Positions 1 through 7,227 of a stretch of 7,628 nt of DNA are shown here, piece after piece. Position 1 is the stretch's first letter. Each line of letters starts with the position of its first letter. A program made the translations under genes and the position numbers. Where the stretch lies: NCBI GenBank assembly GCA_001603615.1, contig LUZL01000201.1:1-7628 (forward strand). The letters are read 5' to 3'. The stretch is from Bacteroidales bacterium Bact_20. GTDB lineage: Bacteria; Bacteroidota; Bacteroidia; Bacteroidales; DTU049. Below the pieces are notes generated by a model. That model did no database searches. It saw only the letters and a list, made by a program, of their open reading frames with translations, and was not told where the DNA came from.

Positions 1-1749
1 GCACAAAAGAACAACAAAAGAGCTATCACTATGTCACATATGGGACATTCTGTTAATATCTTTTCTGTATTATTAGAGCAACAGACTTGCTTAAGTGCAA
101 ATCAAGATCTAAATGCTATTACATTTACTTATAGACAAGATCCTACCTATACAGGAGGAAGCGGTGTAATCAGGACTTCATTATCTACTAACGGTGGTTC
201 ATCATTTGATAGCACAACATTGATACCTTGGAGTTTACCAATTTCTACAAGTAATTATTTAGGTAGATATCCTAGTGGAGTTATTTATAATCCATCTGGT
301 AACACAAACTATGAGGATGCAGCTATTGTAGTCACTGGTCCAATGCTAATCGCTGGTGTATGGGGTGGAGATTTCTATGGCTCTGAATTTTTAGATGGTA
401 CTGGTATAAATAATCAACCTATCCCATTTGAATCTACTCTTTATCCACATGTAGCTAGTAATAGACTTACATTATTTAACAGATTATTTTTACAATCACA
501 TGGAGATAAATTTTTTGTATTAGGTGATGCTAATAGTGATAATGGCACAAACTATACTCGAATAATAAATGTTGTAAATATTGGTCAATGGGATGCTACT
601 GGTGATTCTGTGATATGGAACAGAGTATCAGTAGAACCAGACTTTGCTACTACAGGTGGGCTACCCGATGGAATGACTTACCCTGCTTTAGCAATGGATG
701 ATGATGGGATAAATGGTTATTTAATATATAGTGGACGCAATCCTGTTGCTGATGATCCATTATCTTTCCAACCATTTATATATCAAACTAATGATGGTGG
801 CAATACATGGAATAAAATTACTTTTAACTGGAATACGATACCTACTATATCAGATTTTGTCGCAAACTATGCATCAGCTGGTGTAAATCGTCCATTTTTT
901 GAGAGTCCTATAGAAGCTGCTATAGATAAAAATGGTAATTTACATTTTGCTTGCTATATTTTTAAAGCATGGAGTAATTCACCTGATTCATTATCATACA
1001 TAGTAGATAGAGCATACATGAGAGGTGTTTTATTTGACATTTATCAGACATCTACTGGCTGGGATGCTACATTGATAGATACAGTATGGTGCGATGATTA
1101 TGTATTTTATAGTGATGCTAATGGTGATTATACTATCACAGATCGTCCTCAAATGAGCCGCACAAAAGATGGTGGATATATTGTCTTTGCTTGGACAGAT
1201 AGTGATACTTCTTATGTAACTGAAACTGATAATGAATACAATAATATGCTACCAAATATTTTTGTAAAAGTTTATAATGCTACTAATAATACTTATTCAG
1301 AAACTATTAATGTAACTGAAGGTACTGACATAGAAGGACAGGCTACTTGGCACTTTTTAGCTGATCAATGCTTTGATTTAGGTAATGGTAACATTAAAGT
1401 GCCTCTATCTATAGGTGTTTTAGGTGGTGCATATACTTCAGATGATAGAATAGATTACTATTTTTTAAATGATGTTATCATAGGACCTCAAGGCATTGCT
1501 AGCTATACAAATACTGCTAATTTCTCTATATATCCTAATCCTGTTTATGATCAATTAAATATTAATTTAATTGATAAAGGCATAAATACTATTAAAATAA
1601 TCAACATCATGGGATCTGAAGTATATTCTACTGTAGTAGATGGTAAAGATCACTTAACAATTGATTTATCTAATCTACCTGCTGGTATGTATATCATTAA
1701 TGTATCTAACAGCACTGGTAATAGTGCAAAGAAAGTTATGAAAAAATAA
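1..1749 (+). CDS. Secreted Asp-box protein with type IX secretion sorting domain (5' partial)
   Basis: The reading frame is open from base 1 (first codons read A-Q-K-N-N-K) and ends in TAA at 1747-1749, giving 582 residues. An ATG at 31 exists, but nothing after it resembles a signal peptide. T9SS cargo must pass the Sec system first, so the true start probably lies upstream and the window opens near a typical 'AQ' cleavage site (inference). Numbering from the first codon of the window, the body is rich in Asn, Asp, Gly, Thr and Tyr. It carries one good Asp-box (TNDGGNTW, about residues 263-270) and a weaker copy near 62-69 (STNGGSSF), which suggests a sialidase-like beta-propeller. The last 75 or so residues form a type A sorting domain: FSIYPNP near 508, a middle IKIINIMG strand, LPAGMYIINV near 559, and a basic KKVMKK end. 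The family is exported across the outer membrane and anchored or released. The substrate is unknown, and catalytic residues of a sialidase cannot be assigned. Confidence 0.9.
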   Translation, partial: AQKNNKRAITMSHMGHSVNIFSVLLEQQTCLSANQDLNAITFTYRQDPTYTGGSGVIRTSLSTNGGSSFDSTTLIPWSLPISTSNYLGRYPSGVIYNPSGNTNYEDAAIVVTGPMLIAGVWGGDFYGSEFLDGTGINNQPIPFESTLYPHVASNRLTLFNRLFLQSHGDKFFVLGDANSDNGTNYTRIINVVNIGQWDATGDSVIWNRVSVEPDFATTGGLPDGMTYPALAMDDDGINGYLIYSGRNPVADDPLSFQPFIYQTNDGGNTWNKITFNWNTIPTISDFVANYASAGVNRPFFESPIEAAIDKNGNLHFACYIFKAWSNSPDSLSYIVDRAYMRGVLFDIYQTSTGWDATLIDTVWCDDYVFYSDANGDYTITDRPQMSRTKDGGYIVFAWTDSDTSYVTETDNEYNNMLPNIFVKVYNATNNTYSETINVTEGTDIEGQATWHFLADQCFDLGNGNIKVPLSIGVLGGAYTSDDRIDYYFLNDVIIGPQGIASYTNTANFSIYPNPVYDQLNINLIDKGINTIKIINIMGSEVYSTVVDGKDHLTIDLSNLPAGMYIINVSNSTGNSAKKVMKK

Positions 1750-1772
1750 TTTTTGCTGCTTTATAGAAATAT

Positions 1773-1815
1773 AATAAAAAAGATAGCCGTGCTATGCACG
1801 GCTATCTTTTTTATT
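1773..1815. terminator. Strong intrinsic terminator, perfect 20-bp stem
   Basis: Arms 1773-1792 and 1796-1815 are exact reverse complements around a 3-nt loop (TAT). The core is GC-rich (GATAGCCGTGC) and flanked by an A-run on the left and a T-run on the right, so it can work on either strand. It lies 24 bp after the stop of the T9SS cargo gene and ends 59 bp before the next gene, which separates the two transcription units. Confidence 0.93.
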
Positions 1816-1853
1816 ACCTAAATAACTTATGATTTATATCAATTTATTTTTTA

Positions 1854-1861
1854 TAAATTTG
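1854..1861 (+). promoter_or_regulatory. Putative Bacteroidota -7 promoter box for the GAF-Crp gene
   Basis: TAAATTTG matches the Bacteroidota sigma-A -7 consensus TAnnTTTG exactly. It sits 13 bp before the ATG at 1875 and after the preceding terminator, implying a very short leader. No clear TTTG/TTG -33 element is found at the expected distance (only TTATG near 1827-1831). In such AT-rich DNA one such match can arise by chance. Confidence 0.45.
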
Positions 1862-1874
1862 CATAAAAATAATT

Positions 1875-2981
1875 ATGAAAAATCAATCATGGTTAAATAG
1901 CTCTCTAGATAATAAATATCTAACCTTTCTATTTAGCTTAGATGAAAAACTAAATAAAAGCAATGACGTAGAAGAGATTTTTAATTTTATTATAAATAAT
2001 ATATTTAATTATTTTTCTGAGTCGGATTTGATAAAAATTAATATTAAATACAAAAATGATAATTATGGAGATGAGATAGACAATATTAACAAATCTAATA
2101 TTTTATCCATTCCTATAATAGTTAATAATGAGGAAAAAGGTAAGATGACATTTTATTATCGCGATATAGATGATAAAAAAATAGAATTTTCAAAAGCAGA
2201 AAAAGACTTTATAAAATTATTAATTGATAGATTATCAGACTATTTAAGTACAATAGAAAAGATAGGAAATACATTATATAAAGAATATACACCTATTTAT
2301 AATGCAAAGATTACAGAAAAATATTCACAAGATTTAATAAATTGGCTGTCGGTATTTAATCTAACAGTAAATCAGATAGATGAGTTGCTACACACTTGTT
2401 TGAATTTTAGGAAAGGCGAAACTGTATGTAAACAAAGTGCTTTCTCCTCATATTTTATTTTGCTAGCAGAAGGATATTGTAAATCATTTGTAGAGGATAG
2501 CAAGGGACATACCTTGAGTTTTATGGTAAATAAAGCATTTGAGTTTGTAGCACTTTCATCATTGTATGGCAAAACATTTTATTTTACTACAGTTACATTA
2601 ACACCATGTAAGATTTATTTAATAGAAAAAAACGACTTTCTAAACATTATGGAGCATAATAAAGATTTTCATAGAGAAGTAACTAAATGGTTATGTGAAA
2701 ATTATAATATCGTTTTTGAGAAATTAGCTATTAGAGGACTCAAACAAACTATAGGTAGAGTGGCTCATACATTACTATATCTCAGCCAGACAGTTTTTGA
2801 AAGTGATGTGATTCCAAATTTAATAACTAGAAAAGATATAGCAGAATTCTCTGGTATGTCTAATGAAAATTGTGTAAGAATATTATCGTCTTTTAAAAGA
2901 GACAATATAATAAAATACACCAAAAATGGCATTCAGATAAAGGACTTAGACCTATTAAAAACTATAATAGTAGCTGGATAA
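1875..2981 (+). CDS. Crp/Fnr-family transcriptional regulator with N-terminal GAF-like domain
   Basis: This is a 368-residue cytoplasmic regulator, well above the roughly 220-residue norm for Crp/Fnr. Residues 15-130 resemble a GAF sensor: an amphipathic first helix, then SIPIIVNNEEKGKMTFYY near 78-95, then FSKAEKDFIKLLIDRLSDYL near 105-124. Residues 155-275 form a cNMP-binding-like beta-barrel, including LLAEGYCKSF near 197-206. The phosphate-binding cassette of true cAMP receptors (FGE plus an RxA-type Arg) is not evident, so cAMP is an unlikely ligand. Residues 290-362 are the winged helix (GRVAHTLLYLS, then LITRKDIAEFSGMSNENCVRIL). In the recognition helix, E331 and R335 line up with the DNA-contacting Glu and Arg of CRP/FNR. 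The start follows a short leader after a -7-like box. It converges on the response-regulator gene, 25 bp away. Six scattered Cys (175, 185, 202, 245, 274, 333) do not form an FNR Fe-S pattern. Ligand and targets are unknown. Confidence 0.88.
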   Translation: MKNQSWLNSSLDNKYLTFLFSLDEKLNKSNDVEEIFNFIINNIFNYFSESDLIKINIKYKNDNYGDEIDNINKSNILSIPIIVNNEEKGKMTFYYRDIDDKKIEFSKAEKDFIKLLIDRLSDYLSTIEKIGNTLYKEYTPIYNAKITEKYSQDLINWLSVFNLTVNQIDELLHTCLNFRKGETVCKQSAFSSYFILLAEGYCKSFVEDSKGHTLSFMVNKAFEFVALSSLYGKTFYFTTVTLTPCKIYLIEKNDFLNIMEHNKDFHREVTKWLCENYNIVFEKLAIRGLKQTIGRVAHTLLYLSQTVFESDVIPNLITRKDIAEFSGMSNENCVRILSSFKRDNIIKYTKNGIQIKDLDLLKTIIVAG

Positions 2982-3006
2982 AAGATATAATTTTTATAGA
3001 GAGATT

Positions 3007-4167
3007 TTAATAATATGGATTAGCAAATGTTTTTACATCTTCTAAACTAACTTTTTCATTGCATAGAATCATTAGTCTCTCAATAATATTTCTAAGCTCT
3101 CTCACATTACCACGCCAAGGCAAATTTTTTAAATATTCTATTGCATCTAGCTCGAAAGTCAATGGATTTTTTTTCATAGCTTCGCTAAACTCTTGAATAA
3201 AATAATCTATCAATAAAGGGATATCATCTTTTCGTTCTCTGAGAGGTGGAACCTCAATAATAATAACTGCTAATCTATGAAATAAGTCTTCGCGAAATCT
3301 TTTATTTTGTATTTCATCAACCAGATTTTTATTTGTAGCAGCAATTACGCGTACATCTACAGGTATTTCTTTTTCGCCACCTACATGAGTTATTTTATTT
3401 TCTTCTAAAGTTCTCAAAACTTTAGCCTGTGCTGCTAAGCTCATATCTCCGATTTCATCTAGAAACAATGTGCCATTATTAGCTAATTCGAAGCTTCCTT
3501 TTTTAGATTTCACAGCCGATGTGAAAGCACCTTTTTCATGACCGAAAAGTTCACTTTCTATCAATTCAGAAGGGATAGCAGCACAATTAACCTCTATAAA
3601 AGGACCATTGGCACGAGGACTCATTTCATGTAACCAATGTGCAATGTTTTCTTTGCCAGTGCCATTTTCACCGACTATTAATACTCTAGCATCAGTAGGA
3701 GCTATTTTTTCAATATTTAATTTTAATTTTTTCATAACCTCAGACTCACCTATCAAAGCATATTTTTTTGATAATTTGCTTTTAAGTCTTTTAGTTTCTT
3801 CCATTAGATGAGATCTATCTAAAGCATTGCGTATAGAAATTAATAATCTATTTAAATCAAATGGTTTTATGATAAAATCAAAAGCACCTTTTTTAATAGC
3901 GTCTACTGCAGTATCTATAGTGCCATGTCCAGAAATCATTATCACGGGTACATCATAATTATGTAAAATTTTATCTAGAAGCTCCATACCATCCATACCA
4001 GGCATCTTAATATCACATAAAACAACATCAAAAGATTGCTGAGTTAGTAAATTTAATGCATTAGACCCACTATCAGCATCCATGACTTCATACCCCTCAT
4101 ATTCTAACATTTCTCTTAATGTCTCTCTCACAGCCTTTTCATCATCTACTATTAAAATTTTACTCAT
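3007..4167 (-). CDS. NtrC-type sigma-54 response regulator lacking the HTH domain
   Basis: At 386 residues it has a receiver domain (1-120) with acidic D8/D9, phospho-acceptor D52, S79 and K101, then a sigma-54 activator AAA+ domain (about 138-370). That domain has Walker A GENGTGKE (166-173), a sigma-54 contact loop GAFTSA (213-218), Walker B TLFLDEIGD (233-241), an R-finger region near 288-298 (NKRFREDLFHR) and WRGNVREL (351-358). It should hydrolyse ATP to open sigma-54 promoters after phosphorylation by a sensor kinase. Two oddities stand out. The loop reads GAFTSA rather than GAFTGA, and the protein ends at ANPYY just after the AAA+ lid, without the Fis-type HTH that brings most relatives to about 450 residues. 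The next gene ends 25 bp away, so no HTH was lost to a nearby frameshift. I recall a similar HTH-less group in Bacteroidota, so this may be a family trait. No kinase gene is in the window. Confidence 0.95.
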   Translation of the reverse strand: MSKILIVDDEKAVRETLREMLEYEGYEVMDADSGSNALNLLTQQSFDVVLCDIKMPGMDGMELLDKILHNYDVPVIMISGHGTIDTAVDAIKKGAFDFIIKPFDLNRLLISIRNALDRSHLMEETKRLKSKLSKKYALIGESEVMKKLKLNIEKIAPTDARVLIVGENGTGKENIAHWLHEMSPRANGPFIEVNCAAIPSELIESELFGHEKGAFTSAVKSKKGSFELANNGTLFLDEIGDMSLAAQAKVLRTLEENKITHVGGEKEIPVDVRVIAATNKNLVDEIQNKRFREDLFHRLAVIIIEVPPLRERKDDIPLLIDYFIQEFSEAMKKNPLTFELDAIEYLKNLPWRGNVRELRNIIERLMILCNEKVSLEDVKTFANPYY

Positions 4168-4182
4168 TTTTATAAATTTTTT

Positions 4183-4190
4183 CGAAATTA
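4183..4190 (-). promoter_or_regulatory. Weak candidate -7 box for the response-regulator gene
   Basis: On the minus strand this reads TAATTTCG, one mismatch from TAnnTTTG, 15 bp before the ATG at 4167. It lies in the 117-bp gap after the ABC ATPase gene, so the regulator may have its own promoter. It overlaps one arm of a 10-bp inverted repeat (4185-4194 with 4216-4225), which is wholly A/T and could be chance. No -33 box was found. Confidence 0.2.
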
Positions 4191-4284
4191 TAAAATTATT
4201 TTTGTTAAATGGGAATTTATAATTTTAGTTTAATTGCATTATATCATCTATGAGCTAAATAGCTTAATTTAGAAGAAAACTATC

Positions 4285-5502
4285 TCAAACTATCCAGGTA
4301 AGTTCTCGTCTAATAATGCCAGCTAGAGGATAGGAGAATGGATAATTACGATTTTCTATAATTTCCTCTATCTCAAAATTAACGCAATAGTTGTCAAAGA
4401 ATTCAACTTTCTTTTTTTCTAAATTTGTAAAGGCTACTCCTATATAATACAAACCTTGATTTAAAAGATTTTTTTCTAATTTAGCATATATTTTAAAAAC
4501 ACCTTTGCCCTTAGGTACTTTATCTCTATCAATAATGCTTGTTAATACATATTGATTATTTGATGTTAAAATGTGAATATTAGGATATAAATCATCATCA
4601 TCAGTAAATTTCTCATAGACGATTTCGAAGTAAATATCTTCATCATTAGTAAAAGTAAATTTTTCATTATGTTCTTGATCTAAAATTCTAAAAGAAATTG
4701 GTCTAACGACTTCATTATTAATATTATTCCAAAATTTAGAAGTATCATAATGAGCTATTTCATTTATATATTTATCAATTACTTTGTTAGTAGCATCAAA
4801 AGTGTCTAAATGTCCATTAACAAGAAGAATAGATTTTTCGCAAAGGTTAGAAATAGCATTTAGATTATGACTAACAAAGATAATAGTTCTACCTTGAGTG
4901 TTAGAGATCTCATCCATTTTACCAAGGCATTTTTTTTGAAATTCAGCATCACCTACAGCTAACACTTCATCAACGAGCAAGATATCTGCATCTAAAAAAG
5001 CTGAGACAGCGAAAGCTAGTCTCATTTGCATACCTGACGAGTAGTGTTTCACTGGAGTATCTATGAATTTCTCTACACCAGAAAAATCTACAATCTCATC
5101 AAATTTTTGATTAATCTCGTATCGCTTCATACCTAAAATAGCACCATTAAGATACACATTTTCCCTACCAGTCAATTCTCCATGAAAGCCAGTTCCCACT
5201 TCTAATAAACTAGCCACTCTACCTCTTAATATTACAGATCCTTGTGTAGGATAGGTAATGCGAGAAAGAATTTTAAGAAATGTACTTTTACCAGCACCAT
5301 TTTTGCCAATAATTCCTATTTTTTCACCTTTATCTATAGACAAATTGACATCATCCAGTGCTTTGATATAATGCTTTTTCCCTTGATTGGTTTTAGTTTT
5401 AAATAATTGAGTTATAGAATCTCTAAAAGTTAAATAGGAACCATGCAAATTACCCAATCTATATATTTTGGTTAAATGTTCTACTTCAATTATTGAATTC
5501 AC
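4285..5502 (-). CDS. Wzt-like ABC transporter ATP-binding protein (surface polysaccharide export)
   Basis: This 405-residue ATPase belongs to the O-antigen/teichoic-acid exporter group (Wzt, TagH). It would power movement of a lipid-linked glycan through an inner-membrane permease. Residues 1-245 are the nucleotide-binding domain: Walker A GKNGAGKST (66-74), LLEVGTGFHGELTGREN (99-115) with Glu at the usual Q-loop position as is typical of Wzt proteins, signature YSSGMQMR (154-161), Walker B ILLVDE (174-179) and switch H212. Residues 260-405 form a beta-rich C-terminal extension like the glycan-recognising Wzt C domain, ending ELTWIV. The start codon is GTG at 5500-5502: no ATG occurs between the upstream in-frame stop (5521-5523) and the nucleotide-binding fold, and the first internal Met is at 125. 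It lies 57 bp after the acidic-protein gene, so cotranscription is plausible. The cognate permease and glycosyltransferases are absent here. Confidence 0.94.
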   Translation of the reverse strand: MNSIIEVEHLTKIYRLGNLHGSYLTFRDSITQLFKTKTNQGKKHYIKALDDVNLSIDKGEKIGIIGKNGAGKSTFLKILSRITYPTQGSVILRGRVASLLEVGTGFHGELTGRENVYLNGAILGMKRYEINQKFDEIVDFSGVEKFIDTPVKHYSSGMQMRLAFAVSAFLDADILLVDEVLAVGDAEFQKKCLGKMDEISNTQGRTIIFVSHNLNAISNLCEKSILLVNGHLDTFDATNKVIDKYINEIAHYDTSKFWNNINNEVVRPISFRILDQEHNEKFTFTNDEDIYFEIVYEKFTDDDDLYPNIHILTSNNQYVLTSIIDRDKVPKGKGVFKIYAKLEKNLLNQGLYYIGVAFTNLEKKKVEFFDNYCVNFEIEEIIENRNYPFSYPLAGIIRRELTWIV

Positions 5503-5559
5503 AAACTTAAGATCAAATATTTAATAAAATAAAATAAATTATGCCAATGATAGAAGATA

Positions 5560-6000
5560 TTAATACTCACTAGACCAAGCTACACTAACGACAGTATCCC
5601 CTTCTAGATAAAAATCTACCATATCATCTTCTATAGAGACACGTTTTTCGCCCCATTCTTCTACTTCTTCATCAAATTTATTATAACCAACACTGTTTAA
5701 TAATTTTTTTAAGTCATTATAAGAAAGCCCTATGATTTTATTCCCTTTAAAATAGGTTTCAGGGAAAGAGCTTTCTATACCTTTAAGGACAAAATAATCA
5801 TCTTCTATTTCATCAAAAAATAAAGATATATTATCTTCATAAAACCAAATACTTGTAACAGGTTCGTCATCTTCTTCTTCATATTTTTCAATATCTTCAG
5901 GCTCACCTAATATTTCTAAAACAGTATCTTGCGAGTCGCCAAATTTAAATAAATTAGAACCTTCTAAAGGTAAAATTTCCAATTTTTTAATTTTTTCCAT
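5560..6000 (-). CDS. Small acidic protein of unknown function
   Basis: I do not recognise a named family for this 146-residue protein. It is very acidic (runs such as YEEEDDEP near 40-47 and FDEIEDD near 62-68), with no signal peptide, membrane segment or Cys, so a soluble cytoplasmic protein is likely. Residues 17-35 (LFKFGDSQDTVLEILGEPE) have the G-x-S-x-x-x-V-x-x-x-L-G-x-P pattern seen in small alpha/beta domains such as SmpA/BLIP-like folds, and alternating strands follow (SIWFYEDNISLFF, 50-62; VSVAWSSEY at the end). Fold assignment from this alone is weak. Its ATG at 5998-6000 lies inside the end of the dehydrogenase gene, which overlaps it by 14 nt in another frame, so translational coupling is likely. 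That makes it a real gene rather than a chance frame. A role linked to the dehydrogenase is only inferred from position. Confidence 0.82.
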   Translation of the reverse strand: MEKIKKLEILPLEGSNLFKFGDSQDTVLEILGEPEDIEKYEEEDDEPVTSIWFYEDNISLFFDEIEDDYFVLKGIESSFPETYFKGNKIIGLSYNDLKKLLNSVGYNKFDEEVEEWGEKRVSIEDDMVDFYLEGDTVVSVAWSSEY

Positions 6001-6820
6001 ATGGGTATTTTTTTATTAATGGTGAATTTTTTTCTTTTAACATATCTTTGAAAACAAGTTTATCAACAAAAGAAGGGAAAAACTTACCTAAAATTACTGT
6101 TAATTTTCCCTCAGTAGTCATGACTACTTGTCTTTTTCTTTTTTCTATTCCTTTTATAATCCTGCTAGCTACTATTTCTGCACTCATTAGTTTGCCTTCC
6201 TCTAAAGGAGTTTCTTTTTGTTGTGAGCCATCAGCAGTCAAAGCAGTATTTCTAATGTTAGATGAGGTAAAGCCAGGGCAAGCAATCATTACATGCAAAC
6301 CAGTATAAATATTTTCTATTCTAATAGTATTGAGAAAACCATGAATAGCAAATTTAGAAGCAGAATAACCCGAACGAGCTGGCAAAGCCTGGTATCCAGC
6401 TATAGACGATACTCCTACTAAACTACCTTTATTTTTTAATAAATGAGGTAATGCATAATAAGTACAATTTACTGTACCCCAAAAATTAGTATTCATAAGC
6501 TCGTGTATAACTTCTAATTTCACATCATCGAAAAGTGCTCTCATGGATATACCAGCATTATTTATTAAAACATCTATACGTCCCCATTTTTCTGTAGTAA
6601 TATCAATAAATTTCTTACAATCACTTTCTAGTCTCACATCTCCCTGAATAGGTAAAAAATCAGAATTTAATTTTTTAATTTCATTTTCTAAATCAAGTAA
6701 TTTATCAATACTTCTAGCCAATCCAGCTACAAAATAGCCTTTTTGAGCTAATTGTATACATAATGCTCTACCTATACCTGACGATGCTCCTGTAACTAAA
6801 GCTACTTTATTTGGTGTCAT
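5987..6820 (-). CDS. SDR family NAD(P)-dependent oxidoreductase
   Basis: This 277-residue classical short-chain dehydrogenase has a Rossmann-fold cofactor site TGASSGIG (10-17), D61 near the adenine, NNAG (87-90), catalytic N112, S139, Y152 and K156 (S-x12-Y-x3-K, within YSASK), and CPGF (181-184) after the last core strand. R36 after the second strand (LAR) favours NADPH over NADH. The C-terminal tail (about 235-277, with TEGKLTVILGKFFPSFVDKLVF) is longer than in 250-residue FabG-type enzymes and fits the DHRS7/YqjQ-like subgroup. The tail is amphipathic and might touch membrane, though no clear transmembrane helix is seen. The substrate cannot be read from the sequence. It is the first gene of a minus-strand run, and a -7-like box lies about 45 bp upstream. 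Its last codons overlap the start of the acidic-protein gene. Confidence 0.94.
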   Translation of the reverse strand: MTPNKVALVTGASSGIGRALCIQLAQKGYFVAGLARSIDKLLDLENEIKKLNSDFLPIQGDVRLESDCKKFIDITTEKWGRIDVLINNAGISMRALFDDVKLEVIHELMNTNFWGTVNCTYYALPHLLKNKGSLVGVSSIAGYQALPARSGYSASKFAIHGFLNTIRIENIYTGLHVMIACPGFTSSNIRNTALTADGSQQKETPLEEGKLMSAEIVASRIIKGIEKRKRQVVMTTEGKLTVILGKFFPSFVDKLVFKDMLKEKNSPLIKKYPYGKN

Positions 6821-6865
6821 TTTTATTAAATATTAGATTTTATTGAATATTTAGTATATTTTCTG

Positions 6866-6873
6866 CAAAATTA
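6866..6873 (-). promoter_or_regulatory. Putative Bacteroidota -7 box for the SDR gene cluster
   Basis: The minus strand reads TAATTTTG, an exact match to TAnnTTTG, placing a transcript start near 6860 and a leader of about 40 nt before the ATG at 6820. The nearest TTTG upstream (minus strand, 6888-6891) is only 14 nt away, short of the usual spacing, so the -33 element is not supported. Confidence 0.4.
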
Positions 6874-6898
6874 ATAAAAATAAATTTCAAAAAATAAA

Positions 6899-6918
6899 AA
6901 AACATAAAGATATGTTTT
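6899..6918. repeat. Short AT-rich hairpin
   Basis: AAAACATA (6899-6906) and TATGTTTT (6911-6918) are exact reverse complements around AAGA. The left arm extends an A-run and the right arm ends in TTTT, so it has a terminator-like shape. With only one G/C pair it would be weak, and no gene in the window ends beside it. Confidence 0.3.
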
Positions 6919-7168
6919 GTAAATATTTATGGTGTGTTTTATTTTAGCTCAATAAAAAAATATATTGTTGAAAATCAATTTTTAAATAAGTATAGTAAAA
7001 ATTAAATATAAAACTAAATATAGATGTATAAAAAAGTCTGCCGTATTATTATAAATATTTATAATTGCACATTTTTATTAAAATATACAAAAAAGGGAAA
7101 AAAATTATGTATTTAATTATTGGATTTGCTAAATTCATCAAGAAGAAAGCAAAATATAGTGTTGGGGG

Positions 7169-7189
7169 TTAAAAAGATATTAAAAAGAT
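7169..7189 (+). repeat. Tandem 10-mer direct repeat
   Basis: TTAAAAAGAT occurs at 7169-7178 and again at 7180-7189, a period of 11 bp (one helical turn). It directly follows GGGGG (7164-7168) and lies 59-79 bp beyond the transposase stop, where an insertion-sequence end would be expected. It could be a transposase binding site or simple A/T-rich chance. Confidence 0.4.
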
Positions 7190-7214
7190 TGATATATATA
7201 TGGAGGAGGTAAGG

Positions 7215-7227
7215 AATGCGAAGCATT
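7215..7227. repeat. Small palindrome AATGC-GAA-GCATT
   Basis: A perfect 5-bp stem with a GAA loop, followed on the plus strand by a run of nine or more A. On the minus strand it lies 21 bp past the transposase stop and is followed by GGAGG-type purine-rich sequence on the plus strand. It may be a weak terminator for a plus-strand read, or a dispersed palindromic unit. Confidence 0.35.

Noticed and set aside
1347..1362. TTGGCAC followed by a T-run, like the -24 half of a sigma-54 promoter
   Set aside because: No TTGC at the required spacing, and it lies inside the coding region of the secreted protein.
2372..2572. 66-codon minus-strand open frame
   Set aside because: It lies wholly antisense to the cNMP-binding part of the Crp/Fnr gene and shows no family features.
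2986..2998. Hairpin TATAA-TTT-TTATA between the convergent genes
   Set aside because: Only five A/T pairs; too weak to call a terminator.
3608..3811. 67-codon plus-strand open frame
   Set aside because: Antisense shadow of the AAA+ domain of the response regulator.
4253..4264. AGCT-AAAT-AGCT palindrome downstream of the ABC ATPase
   Set aside because: A 4-bp stem without a following T-run on the minus strand; not a credible terminator.
5502..5509. Exact TAnnTTTG box (TAAGTTTG) on the minus strand
   Set aside because: It overlaps the GTG start of the ABC ATPase, so a transcript from it would begin inside the gene, with no usable downstream start before Walker A.
6048..6308. 86-codon plus-strand open frame with hydrophobic middle
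   Set aside because: Antisense to the well-supported dehydrogenase; its hydrophobicity is a by-product of the opposite strand's codons.
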